Source of the DNA: Magnetococcales bacterium
GTDB taxonomy: Bacteria; Pseudomonadota; Magnetococcia; Magnetococcales; Magnetaquicoccaceae
NCBI GenBank assembly: GCA_015231295.1
Contig: JADGBU010000002.1
Location: 8,891-44,968, forward strand
Reading direction: 5' to 3'
Length of the DNA stretch: 36,078 bases
Part shown: in pieces, positions 28,139-36,078 of the stretch
How positions within the stretch are numbered: position 1 is the first letter of the stretch
How the letters are laid out: each line of letters begins with the position of its first letter
Notes under the pieces: model-generated
Told to the model about the DNA's origin: nothing
Databases searched by the model: none
The model's input: only the letters and a program-made list of their open reading frames with translations
Translations under genes and position numbers: made by a program

Positions 28139-28948
28139 ATGATCGACAGCACCTCTTTTCTGCTGACCGGCTCTTTGGTGTGCGGTCTGGCGGCTGGTGT
28201 CATCGCGGGCATGTTCGGCGTCGGCGGGGGCATTCTGATTGTGCCGAGTCTGCTGTTTCTGTTCTATCTGGATGGCATCAATCCGGTCATCTCCATGCAA
28301 CTGGCGGTGGGCACCTCGCTGGCCACCATCGTCATCACCAACCTGTCCGCCACCTGGGGCCATCATCGACGGAACGCGGTGCATTGGAGTGCCGCACGGC
28401 AGTATATTCCCGGCTGTCTGCTCGGAGCCTGGATCGGATCCCAACTGGCGGCGGCCATCTCCGGAAAACTCCTGATCCTGATGTTCGGACTGTTCGAAAT
28501 ATTCGTCGGCTTCAAAATGATCCAGACCCGAAATCCCAAAGAGAGTTCGGCCAAACTCCTGCCGGAAAAAACCTATCCTTTCGTCGGGGTGGCGATCGGC
28601 ACGTTGAGCAGTCTGTTCGGCATCGGCGGGGGCACCTTGTCGGTTCCGGCCCTCACGCTGCTGTCCGGGTTGCCCATGCAACAGGCGGTGGGTACGTCGT
28701 CGGCCATCGGCATTCCCCTCGCGTTGGCGGGCAGCCTCGGATTCATTCAGGCCGGATGGCATGAAACCGCACTGCCGCCCGGATCGGTGGGATTTCTGGT
28801 GCCGGTGGCGTTCGCCGGGATTGTCGCGGGAACCCTGATCACCACCCCCATCGGGGTGCGATTGGCCCATAGTCTGGATCCGGCGCGGCTCAGAAAGGGC
28901 TTCGGATTCTTCCTGCTGCTGGTGGGGATCAAGCTGCTGTGGCGTTAG
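28139..28948 (+). CDS. TauE/SafE family sulfite exporter-type permease
   Basis: AGVIAGMFGVGGGILIVPSLL and IGTLSSLFGIGGGTLSVPAL duplicated motifs; multi-TM. Confidence 0.92.
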   Translation: MIDSTSFLLTGSLVCGLAAGVIAGMFGVGGGILIVPSLLFLFYLDGINPVISMQLAVGTSLATIVITNLSATWGHHRRNAVHWSAARQYIPGCLLGAWIGSQLAAAISGKLLILMFGLFEIFVGFKMIQTRNPKESSAKLLPEKTYPFVGVAIGTLSSLFGIGGGTLSVPALTLLSGLPMQQAVGTSSAIGIPLALAGSLGFIQAGWHETALPPGSVGFLVPVAFAGIVAGTLITTPIGVRLAHSLDPARLRKGFGFFLLLVGIKLLWR

Positions 28949-29624
28949 GGGGATGAATACCCAGCCGCACCGGGGTGCAGGTCCATTCCCGGTTTCTTTT
29001 GGGTACGTTTAAAATCTCTTCGAGAGTGACCAAAAGACGACAGGCCCAAGGCGACGATTGCATCACTTTTTTAGGATCCAAACGCTCCAGGATGGAAAAA
29101 GCATGATTTCCCTTGCTATACTCTTTTTTAGTGGTATTTCTGGATGCATTCGCCAAACCATCCAAGAGATCCTTTTTGATTGCGTGTTCAATGGGTTGGG
29201 TGTTTGGTAGTGCCGATTGCTGGAATCCATTGCCGTAGTAATTCGCCACCGCCTGTTTATCTGCCAGAAACCAATTTTCCATACACTGAACCATCAAGTG
29301 CGCATGTTGGTCCTCACTGCCTGACGGTTGATCCCAGTCATCTCTTTGTTTTAAATGAGCCCACGCATTGTTGGCAGAAACCTCCGACTCACTGTCTACA
29401 AGCAGCAATGGAACATCATGCGTTCCCGAGACTCCAGAAAGGGCCTTGCAAAAATCATGATAGGCTTGATTTCGAGAACCACATCGAACCACTAAAAACC
29501 TGCCTTCCGGAATTCCTGCCTTCGAGAGGAATTTCTTGAACGCACGGCGCATTTGAATCGGTAGATCTTTTGCTGCTTGTCCGCGCTCTCCCCCGCCTTC
29601 GATGTAAAGCACGACTTTTACCAT
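28929..29624 (-). CDS. DUF4276 family (TOPRIM-like) protein, candidate effector
   Basis: MVKVVLYIEGGGERG, VVRCGSRNQAYHDFCKAL, VPLLLVDSESEV, WDQPSGSEDQHAHLMVQCMENWFLADKQAVANYYG. 7-nt overlap with upstream ATPase; 20-bp convergent overlap with TauE gene. Confidence 0.82.
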   Translation of the reverse strand: MVKVVLYIEGGGERGQAAKDLPIQMRRAFKKFLSKAGIPEGRFLVVRCGSRNQAYHDFCKALSGVSGTHDVPLLLVDSESEVSANNAWAHLKQRDDWDQPSGSEDQHAHLMVQCMENWFLADKQAVANYYGNGFQQSALPNTQPIEHAIKKDLLDGLANASRNTTKKEYSKGNHAFSILERLDPKKVMQSSPWACRLLVTLEEILNVPKRNREWTCTPVRLGIHPPNATAA

Positions 29625-30853
29625 CTGGTGCCTCCAAACGCACCGTTCAGCCACGCCCCTCCCAAGCGGTAGTTTTCAATCCAGCCTTTCAAGTCATCCT
29701 GTCCGAGACGCCGCATCTGGGTCTGGCCGTTCACTTTTTCACAGACGACGACAGCTTCTGGCGTTTCGGTCAAGGCATCGACGATGATGTCCGAATGGGT
29801 CGTGACAATCAGTTGGGTCCGATTGGAGGCCTCACGAAGCAACTCCACCACTGTCGGCAGGATATCGGGATGCAGGCCCATTTCCGGTTCCTCGATGCAC
29901 ACCAGGGGAGGGGGCCTGGGATGGCAGAGCACGGCCAGAAGACACAAAAAACGCATGGTTCCATCCGACAGGCGACTCGCGGGAATCAATACGGAGCGAG
30001 TCGAATCTTCCGACAGATTCTCTTCAAGATAAAGTTGAATGGATCCTGCAATAACACTCTGTGAGATGTGGGTATATCGACTATTGAACTCTTTGAGCTT
30101 GAGCAATAGAAGTTCCCGGGTTTGTGATTCCATCTCCATGGCGTTGAGAACCAATACCAGATTGCTGGCATCCTCGGCGAGGTGATCGCCTGGCATGTCG
30201 GTTGGATACGGTTGCCGAGGAGGCGCATTCCGCCCCAAATGCCATTCGCGATACAGTTTGATGCCTTCATAATGCTTGATAATTTCAAAAATTTCTGGAT
30301 ATTGATCCGGATCTCTGCGTTGAGACAATATGGATTGATCGAACGATATATGTTCCCTTCTCAAAGCACGCACGTTACTTTTTACATTCAGAACAGGGTT
30401 GCCATTCCGGAAGCGATAATAAAAACGAACATCTTTACAATTTAATCGTTCCGGTCGTGAATCCTCGACCACTTCATCGATCAGTTCAAATTTTTGCCCG
30501 GCAACCCCAAAAGAGAGTCTATGCCTTAATGGAATTGCATTTTTTCTTTTGGGGATGCAGATCTGAACATCAATCGAAGCGGGACTTCTCTCACCGGTCG
30601 CAGAGGCTTGTCCGCCTTTCCACAGCCACTCCGCAATTCCACCCGAGGCCTTGCCTTTGAACGATGCCAGGATATCTTTTGGTGAAGTCTGAAGAATTCC
30701 GAGCGCGTCAATCAGGTTTGATTTTCCCGATCCATTGGGGCCAATCAAGACATTCAGGGGCTGAAGGTCAAGGTCAGGCGTTTCCGGTCCGAAAGAAAGG
30801 AGATTTCGGATCTGAATGGATTGAAGAAATGGTCTTTCAGTGGTGTTGTACAT
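29618..30853 (-). CDS. AAA family (SMC/RecF/OLD-like) ATPase
   Basis: SIQIRNLLSFG, Walker A IGPNGSGKSNLIDAL, signature ASRLSDGTMRFLCLLAVL, Walker B PLVCIEEPEMGLHPD, H-loop LIVTTHSDIIVDAL. Start at MYNTTERPF. Confidence 0.93.
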   Translation of the reverse strand: MYNTTERPFLQSIQIRNLLSFGPETPDLDLQPLNVLIGPNGSGKSNLIDALGILQTSPKDILASFKGKASGGIAEWLWKGGQASATGERSPASIDVQICIPKRKNAIPLRHRLSFGVAGQKFELIDEVVEDSRPERLNCKDVRFYYRFRNGNPVLNVKSNVRALRREHISFDQSILSQRRDPDQYPEIFEIIKHYEGIKLYREWHLGRNAPPRQPYPTDMPGDHLAEDASNLVLVLNAMEMESQTRELLLLKLKEFNSRYTHISQSVIAGSIQLYLEENLSEDSTRSVLIPASRLSDGTMRFLCLLAVLCHPRPPPLVCIEEPEMGLHPDILPTVVELLREASNRTQLIVTTHSDIIVDALTETPEAVVVCEKVNGQTQMRRLGQDDLKGWIENYRLGGAWLNGAFGGTRW

Positions 30854-30914
30854 ACCTGTTACAGGCCTTTCAGGGACGGTTTCAACGGGGGGCGTGTTTG
30901 AGGCGGTTGCTTTA

Positions 30915-32573
30915 CTACTCGTTGACCTCCAGATCATCATAAAGCCGACAAACGCCGCGTCCCGCATCTTTCGCCGCGTAAAGAGCCTGATCCGCATGCT
31001 TGAGCAATAGCTCCAGATTCGCCGAGTGATCCGGGAAAATGGCGATCCCGACACTCACCCCGATGACGCAATCATGCCCCTTGAGCAGATAAGGTCGCGC
31101 CACTTCCTGAATCAACCGTTCTCCCAACATGCGGGCGGTCTCCCCTTCCGCGCACTCCGGCAGCAACGCGGCGAACTCATCCCCCCCCAACCGAAACACC
31201 ACATCCGATTCCCGCAACGCCAGTTTCAGCCGACCGGAAACCTCTTTCAGCAGCAAATCTCCGATATCATGTCCCAACGTGTCATTGATCGGCTTGAAAT
31301 GATCCAGATCCAGATACATCACCGCCATGCGCCGGTGATACCGCTGACAGACGGCCAATGATTTTTCCACCAATTGCGTGAAGAGTCGCCGATTGCCCAG
31401 ACCGGTCAAGGGATCGCGGATGGCCATATCCTCGAACCGCTCCTTTTGATGGTGCAACTCCCCGATATAGGAGTAGATGGCCGTGGAAGCGGTCTCGAAG
31501 GCGTGATCGAGAATTTGGATCTCGTTGCCTTTTTTGGCGTTCACGATTTGTGGAATCTGCAATTTTTCGTTGGAGCAGACCTCCACCAGAATCAACGCCT
31601 TGCTGCGCAATCGATTCAACGGTTGCAGAATCAGGAAATGCACGGTCAATCCCAACGCCATGATCATCAAAATGATGATCAACGAGGACCACGCGAGCCG
31701 GATGCCGTGATCCTGCAGGGTTTGACGGATGGAACCGTTGTCCAGGGGCAGAATCAGACAGAACCGGTTGCCCACGATGACCAGGGGCGAGTAATACAAA
31801 CCGCGATCGGTGCCTTCCAGCAGATGGGTCGCGGGTGTGGTCTCCTGGGTACAGAGTCGCACCCGCTCCTGATCGGGGGTGGGCCAGAGGGTTTGGTCGA
31901 GGGTGCTGGACATCAGGGCGTCGGGGCCACCGATCGCCATCATGCTGCGGGTATCGGCGGAGCCCTTGGCCAGATCCGGATGAATCCAGCGTCCGAGCAC
32001 CAACAGGCCCACGGGCTTGCGCTGCACCAGAATCGGGGCCATGGCCATGATCGACCAGCGTTGATTGAAAATCGCCGCCAACAGATGACCACTGCCCTTG
32101 AGTCCCTTTTGAAGCGTATCCGGTGAAAAGGGCTCTTCGTTATCGATCCCTTCGGTGCTGAACAGGGTGTGACCGTCGGTGTTCATGACGCTGATGTGAT
32201 CGAGTCCCTGAAGGGTTTCGGACAGGAACAATACTTTACGCATCAAGCGGTTGAAATCCTGGGCATGGACCGACAGTGCCTCTTGCAGCTCTCCGTCGCG
32301 GGAAACCACATGAGCCAACTGCATCAAGCCGCCGGCCTCGTGATCGATCTGGAATCCGATCTGGGCGGCTCGGGCTTCGTGTTCGATTTTGGCTTTGTTG
32401 TGCAGGGACTCGGAAAGAAAGGGATGATTGATGAAATATCCCACGCCCATCGTGACCAGCACCGTCAGAATCAACAGTCCGACAATTGGAAATAACAGGC
32501 TGCGTCCGCGCAGAATACGCATTTCCGGCACCGCCCGAGGTGGTGTATGTAGGTTTTCTCCTGCCTCATCCAT
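30915..32573 (-). CDS. Membrane diguanylate cyclase (extracytoplasmic sensor, GGDEF)
   Basis: Two TM segments around a ~260-aa sensor region; DPLTGLGNRRLFTQLV, RESDVVFRLGGDEFAALLPE (I-site RxxD five residues before GGDEF), GVSVGIAIFPDH, ADQALYAAKDAGRG. Confidence 0.94.
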   Translation of the reverse strand: MDEAGENLHTPPRAVPEMRILRGRSLLFPIVGLLILTVLVTMGVGYFINHPFLSESLHNKAKIEHEARAAQIGFQIDHEAGGLMQLAHVVSRDGELQEALSVHAQDFNRLMRKVLFLSETLQGLDHISVMNTDGHTLFSTEGIDNEEPFSPDTLQKGLKGSGHLLAAIFNQRWSIMAMAPILVQRKPVGLLVLGRWIHPDLAKGSADTRSMMAIGGPDALMSSTLDQTLWPTPDQERVRLCTQETTPATHLLEGTDRGLYYSPLVIVGNRFCLILPLDNGSIRQTLQDHGIRLAWSSLIIILMIMALGLTVHFLILQPLNRLRSKALILVEVCSNEKLQIPQIVNAKKGNEIQILDHAFETASTAIYSYIGELHHQKERFEDMAIRDPLTGLGNRRLFTQLVEKSLAVCQRYHRRMAVMYLDLDHFKPINDTLGHDIGDLLLKEVSGRLKLALRESDVVFRLGGDEFAALLPECAEGETARMLGERLIQEVARPYLLKGHDCVIGVSVGIAIFPDHSANLELLLKHADQALYAAKDAGRGVCRLYDDLEVNE

Positions 32574-32683
32574 CCTGAACGATTCTCCCCCTCGTGTATG
32601 ATGAATTTATGGTATCGCTTCAGGATACGTTGAGTCGCGATGTTTGGCAAGAAAGCAGCACTTTTCCGATGCCAAAAAGCGGG

Positions 32684-34588
32684 TCAATCGTCTGTGGCAT
32701 ATGTCGTTTGACGCATAAAAGATTCGAACATCAGCAATGCCCAAAGTGGGGCGGAAAAGTCCTGTTGTCCATTCAGATGCCGTTCGACCAGCATTTTCAA
32801 GATTTTGGGCTCGAACAATCCGCTATCGGCCAGCGACTCGCCCAGAATGCGGTTTTGCAATCTGGAGGCCAGCGGCCCTCGGAGCCACTGTGCCAGAGGC
32901 ATATTGAAGCCCTGTTTGGGCCGGAACAGAATCTCCTCGGGCAGAAGGGGTCGCAGAGCCTGTTTCAGCAGATCCTTGCCGGAACCCCGATGAAGTTTCC
33001 ACTCCGGGGGCAGGGTGGCGAGCCACTCCACCAGTGGATAATCCAGCAACGGAGCCCGCACCTCCAGACCGCAGGCCATGCTGGCCCGATCCACCTTGAC
33101 CAGCACCCGTCCGGCGAGAAATCCCTTGAAATCGAGATACTGCAGGCGGGACAGGGGATGATCCGGAGCCCCTTCGGCATAGCGACGCCAGATCGTTTCG
33201 GCCTCGAAGCCTTGCAACTCCCGGCGCACCCGCGCCGAAAAGAGTGCGCTGCGCAAATCGCGGGGGAGGATCTCCACCGCTTGAAAGGCCGCGCCCACCC
33301 AATCCCGACCCAGCGAGCGCAAGGTGGAGCGGGCCCGCAACCAGCGGGGAGCCCGGTCGAGTTTGGGATACCAGCGGCCCGGCAGACCGAACAGCACCCG
33401 ACGCACCCCGAGAGGCAGACGACTGCGGATTGTCTCTTCGGCCATCAATCCCCGATAGCGGCCATATCCGGCGAGATTTTCATCACCCCCATCCCCGGAC
33501 AGCACCACTTTGGCATGTTCTCGGGTCAGGGCGCACACCAGCCAGGTGGGCAGGGCGGAAGGATCGGCGAACGGCTCTCCATAGTGACGCGCCATCCGAT
33601 CGAGCAGATCGAAACGGGCCGGATCGGCGCGGGTTACATGGTGACGCAGAGCGTAGCGCGCGGCCACCAGGGCGGCGTAGGGGGTTTCGTCGTGCCGGGG
33701 ATCGGCGAACGAGACGGTACAGGCCTCCGGGGGCAGCGGGGCGTTTTGGGCCATCAGGGCGGCCACCGCCGACGAGTCGATCCCTCCGGACAGAAAGGTC
33801 GCCACCGGTACATCGGCGATGGTGTGGATTTTCACCGATTCTTGCAGACGCTCCAGCAGTTCCCGCGCCGCCTCCGCGCGGGAGAGGGTCGAACGGGGGC
33901 GAGAAAAATCCACATCCCAATAGCGGCTCGGTGACGGCAGCGGAGCACCCCGACGGGCCAGCAGGTGGGATCCTGGAGGCAGTTTGTGAATGTTTGCATG
34001 GATTGTCAAGGGGTCGGGCACATAGCCCAGGGCGAAATAGCACTCCATCGCCTCCAGCGACAGGGGGCGAGGTTTGTTTTCTTCCGCCGTCACGCCTCCC
34101 AGTTCCGAGGCGAAACCCAACCAGCCATCGGCATGTTCGGTATAATAGAGGGGTTTCATGCCGAGCCGGTCCCGGGCCAGAAACAGCGTGCCGGCGTGCT
34201 GATCCCACAGGGCGAAGGCGAACATGCCCCGCAGACGATGGACCGATTCGACGCCCCAGGCCTCCCAGGCGCGGAGAATCACCTCGGTATCCGAACGGGT
34301 GCGGAAAGGGTGTCCCAGGGCTCGCAGTTCGCGGGTCAACTCCTGAAAGTTGTAGATCTCCCCGTTGAAGACCAGCCACAGCGAGCCGGATTCATTGCCC
34401 AGGGGTTGATGTCCTCCTTCCAGATCGATGATCGCCAGGCGTCGATGGGCCAATCCCATGCCGGGAGCCATCTGCTGACCGGAGCCATCCGGACCCCGAT
34501 GGCTTTGGGCCGCATTCATGCGGGCGAGACGCGCCGCATCCACGGGCCGGGTGGCCCGGAGATCAAACAGTCCGACGATTCCACACAT
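32684..34588 (-). CDS. Asparagine synthase-like amidotransferase, XrtA/PEP-CTERM type (TIGR03108-like)
   Basis: MCGIVGLFDL, SHRGPDGSG, LVFNGEIYNFQELTRELRALGH, FLSGGIDSSAVAALMAQ, VVLSGDGGDENLAGYGRY. Confidence 0.9.
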   Translation of the reverse strand: MCGIVGLFDLRATRPVDAARLARMNAAQSHRGPDGSGQQMAPGMGLAHRRLAIIDLEGGHQPLGNESGSLWLVFNGEIYNFQELTRELRALGHPFRTRSDTEVILRAWEAWGVESVHRLRGMFAFALWDQHAGTLFLARDRLGMKPLYYTEHADGWLGFASELGGVTAEENKPRPLSLEAMECYFALGYVPDPLTIHANIHKLPPGSHLLARRGAPLPSPSRYWDVDFSRPRSTLSRAEAARELLERLQESVKIHTIADVPVATFLSGGIDSSAVAALMAQNAPLPPEACTVSFADPRHDETPYAALVAARYALRHHVTRADPARFDLLDRMARHYGEPFADPSALPTWLVCALTREHAKVVLSGDGGDENLAGYGRYRGLMAEETIRSRLPLGVRRVLFGLPGRWYPKLDRAPRWLRARSTLRSLGRDWVGAAFQAVEILPRDLRSALFSARVRRELQGFEAETIWRRYAEGAPDHPLSRLQYLDFKGFLAGRVLVKVDRASMACGLEVRAPLLDYPLVEWLATLPPEWKLHRGSGKDLLKQALRPLLPEEILFRPKQGFNMPLAQWLRGPLASRLQNRILGESLADSGLFEPKILKMLVERHLNGQQDFSAPLWALLMFESFMRQTTYATDD

Positions 34589-35693
34589 CGACAGGCCATT
34601 TCCGGGCCCATTTTCGGGCCAAATGGGGGATCAGGAGACGGGGTGGCATGCGCAGCCAGTGGGAACGCACATAGAGCAGCCAGCCCGCCAGGGAGGAGAA
34701 TGGATGCGGCCCTTTCCGGTCGGGATGACGGGGCAGCAGAACCGGTTCGATCAGGAGATCCAGCACCTTGCGGGAGAGGCGCGGAGAGGCGGCCTGAAGG
34801 GTCGGGGCGTGCCGGATTCGTTCGGGGATCGGGGTGTGACAGAGACGCGCCGTGGTCCGCAGGGCGTGATCCAGCGGACGGGAGAGCTGCAACCGTTCGG
34901 CGCGCTCCAGCAGGCGATCCCAGAACGCCTCCTTCTGGGAAAAATAACGAAAAAAACCATCCAGGTCGAGCAGATCCCGCAATCCGAGTCGCTGAAAATC
35001 TCCGTCGTGAAACAGATGAACCACCGCATGCAACACCAGATCCTCCTCTCCCAGGGTCCAGAGGCCGACTGTTCCCGCCACCGGTTCGATCGCCTGGAGC
35101 AGCAGGTTGGAATCGGGCGAAAGTCGCGCGGTACGAGGCAGAATGGCGTGATGCAGATCCAGTTCGCTCATGCGTATCGCGTGGCGCATCGGGGGCAGTT
35201 CGTGCATCCACTCCCGATAGTATCGCTGATCGTAGGGATCCGGTACCGCCGAGAGCCAACCCTGTTCCCGCAGGGCGCGTTCGGCCAGGGGCAGTTCCGT
35301 TTCGGGCAGCAGCAGATCCACGTCTCCGGTGAGGCGTCCTTGCGCCATGGGGAGGTCGCGCAGATGATAGGCCGCCCCCTTGAGCAGAATCACCGGCAAT
35401 CCGGTGCCCAGAAAGGCGCGCTGAATCCGGTTTACCTCCCAGCGGATCGAGCGTTCCCGATCGGTGGCGATCATTCGGGCCCCTTCCAGCAGGGCGCGGA
35501 TGCGTTCCGGGAGGGGATCGAGGCTGTCGGCTTGTTCCAGGCGCACCGCGAGGCTGGCCAGCAGACCGCTTTGGCGTCCGAGGCGCAGCACCAGATCCTG
35601 CACTTCGACGCTCTGGGCGGGAAACGATGCGGGATTGCGCCACGCTTCCAGGAGCCAGGATGCCGCCCGTCTCATGAGCGGAACTCCATCCAT
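34563..35693 (-). CDS. Nucleotidyltransferase family protein (NTP_transf_5-like)
   Basis: VILLKGAAYHLRDLPMAQGRLTGDVDLLLPETELPLAERALREQGW, SELDLHHAIL, HAVVHLFHDG; overlaps amidotransferase start. Confidence 0.85.
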   Translation of the reverse strand: MDGVPLMRRAASWLLEAWRNPASFPAQSVEVQDLVLRLGRQSGLLASLAVRLEQADSLDPLPERIRALLEGARMIATDRERSIRWEVNRIQRAFLGTGLPVILLKGAAYHLRDLPMAQGRLTGDVDLLLPETELPLAERALREQGWLSAVPDPYDQRYYREWMHELPPMRHAIRMSELDLHHAILPRTARLSPDSNLLLQAIEPVAGTVGLWTLGEEDLVLHAVVHLFHDGDFQRLGLRDLLDLDGFFRYFSQKEAFWDRLLERAERLQLSRPLDHALRTTARLCHTPIPERIRHAPTLQAASPRLSRKVLDLLIEPVLLPRHPDRKGPHPFSSLAGWLLYVRSHWLRMPPRLLIPHLARKWARKWPVDVWNRRTV

Positions 35694-35694
35694 C

Positions 35695-35736
35695 GAAAAA
35701 AAAGAGGGGGTCTGGGGGATTCATCCCCCAGGGTTG
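35695..35736 (-). repeat. Reverse-strand copy of the terminator-like repeat family seen at 19506-19603
   Basis: Reverse complement reads AACCCTGGGGGATGAATCCCCCAGACCCCCTCTTTTTTTT. Confidence 0.9.
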
Positions 35737-35778
35737 TGACTTTCCAAAAAAACGGCTTCCCCCTCCTCTCGATCCTGA

Positions 35779-36078
35779 TCATGGCGTCTCGCTCAATTGA
35801 TTCAAGAGCGTCACCGCCTCGTTCAGATTGCCAAAGGTCAGATCATAAAAATCGCAGGCACGGGCCATGCGGGCCACGCTGCGAAATCCCCGTACCCCTT
35901 GCAACTCATAATTGAAGGCGTTGCTGGCCAGACGCAACAGGCCGTGATCCTTGGGAATGGGTTCCAGCACGCTCCGGGCGTTGGCCATGAAGCGCGGAGA
36001 GACCACCCATTTGGGCCAGGCGATCTGCTCTTCGGCGGCGACGCTCTCCGGCGTGGGGCGCAGATGGGCCACGCTGCC
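35779..36078 (-). CDS. HprK-related kinase A-like protein, C-terminal part (truncated by window edge)
   Basis: LASNAFNYELQGVRGFRSVARMARACDFYDLTFGNLNEAVTLLNQL resembles the C-terminus of exosortase-A-associated HprK-related kinases; context fits; ORF open to window end. Confidence 0.6.
   Translation of the reverse strand, partial: GSVAHLRPTPESVAAEEQIAWPKWVVSPRFMANARSVLEPIPKDHGLLRLASNAFNYELQGVRGFRSVARMARACDFYDLTFGNLNEAVTLLNQLSETP

Noticed and set aside
34516-35915. 465-aa plus-strand and 402-aa minus-strand alternative ORFs
   Set aside because: They overlap the nucleotidyltransferase gene in other frames, and the proline/arginine-rich or Gln/His-rich compositions are shadow-like.
1-36078. tRNA/rRNA genes
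   Set aside because: No convincing tRNA cloverleaf or rRNA-like stretch was recognised by eye; a tRNAscan/Infernal run would be needed to exclude them.

Overview
A GC-rich bacterial chromosome window with dense, mostly housekeeping content. Several ATGA-type stop/start overlaps suggest coupled translation. Left to right: the topA N-terminus (partial), dprA and a secreted protein; a YfiR / CHASE8-like hybrid histidine kinase / response-regulator nucleotide-cyclase operon; transketolase; a decayed or domesticated Mu-like prophage remnant (DUF1804-like protein, Mor, Gam, S24-like repressor) enclosing a soluble Rossmann-chemoreceptor fusion; an rfbC-like gene; yejEF; a divergent Na/Pi-cotransporter-like protein; an XrtA/PEP-CTERM-type glycosyltransferase flanked by repeats and long hairpins; glyQS; an M48 protease; ppk2 with a Lys/Glu repeat tail; an SrkA-like kinase; a UDP-glucuronate decarboxylase; a TauE exporter; an AT-richer two-gene cassette (SMC/OLD-like ATPase plus DUF4276/TOPRIM-like protein) that looks like a defence module; a GGDEF protein; and an exosortase-A-type group (amidotransferase, nucleotidyltransferase, HprK-related kinase). 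The best candidates for undescribed biology are the ATPase/DUF4276 pair, the Rossmann-chemoreceptor inside the Mu-like remnant, and the YfiR-kinase-cyclase cascade. Family assignments come from motif recognition by eye; no searches were run. Taxonomy is not established; an alphaproteobacterial or Magnetococcales-like source is only a guess.
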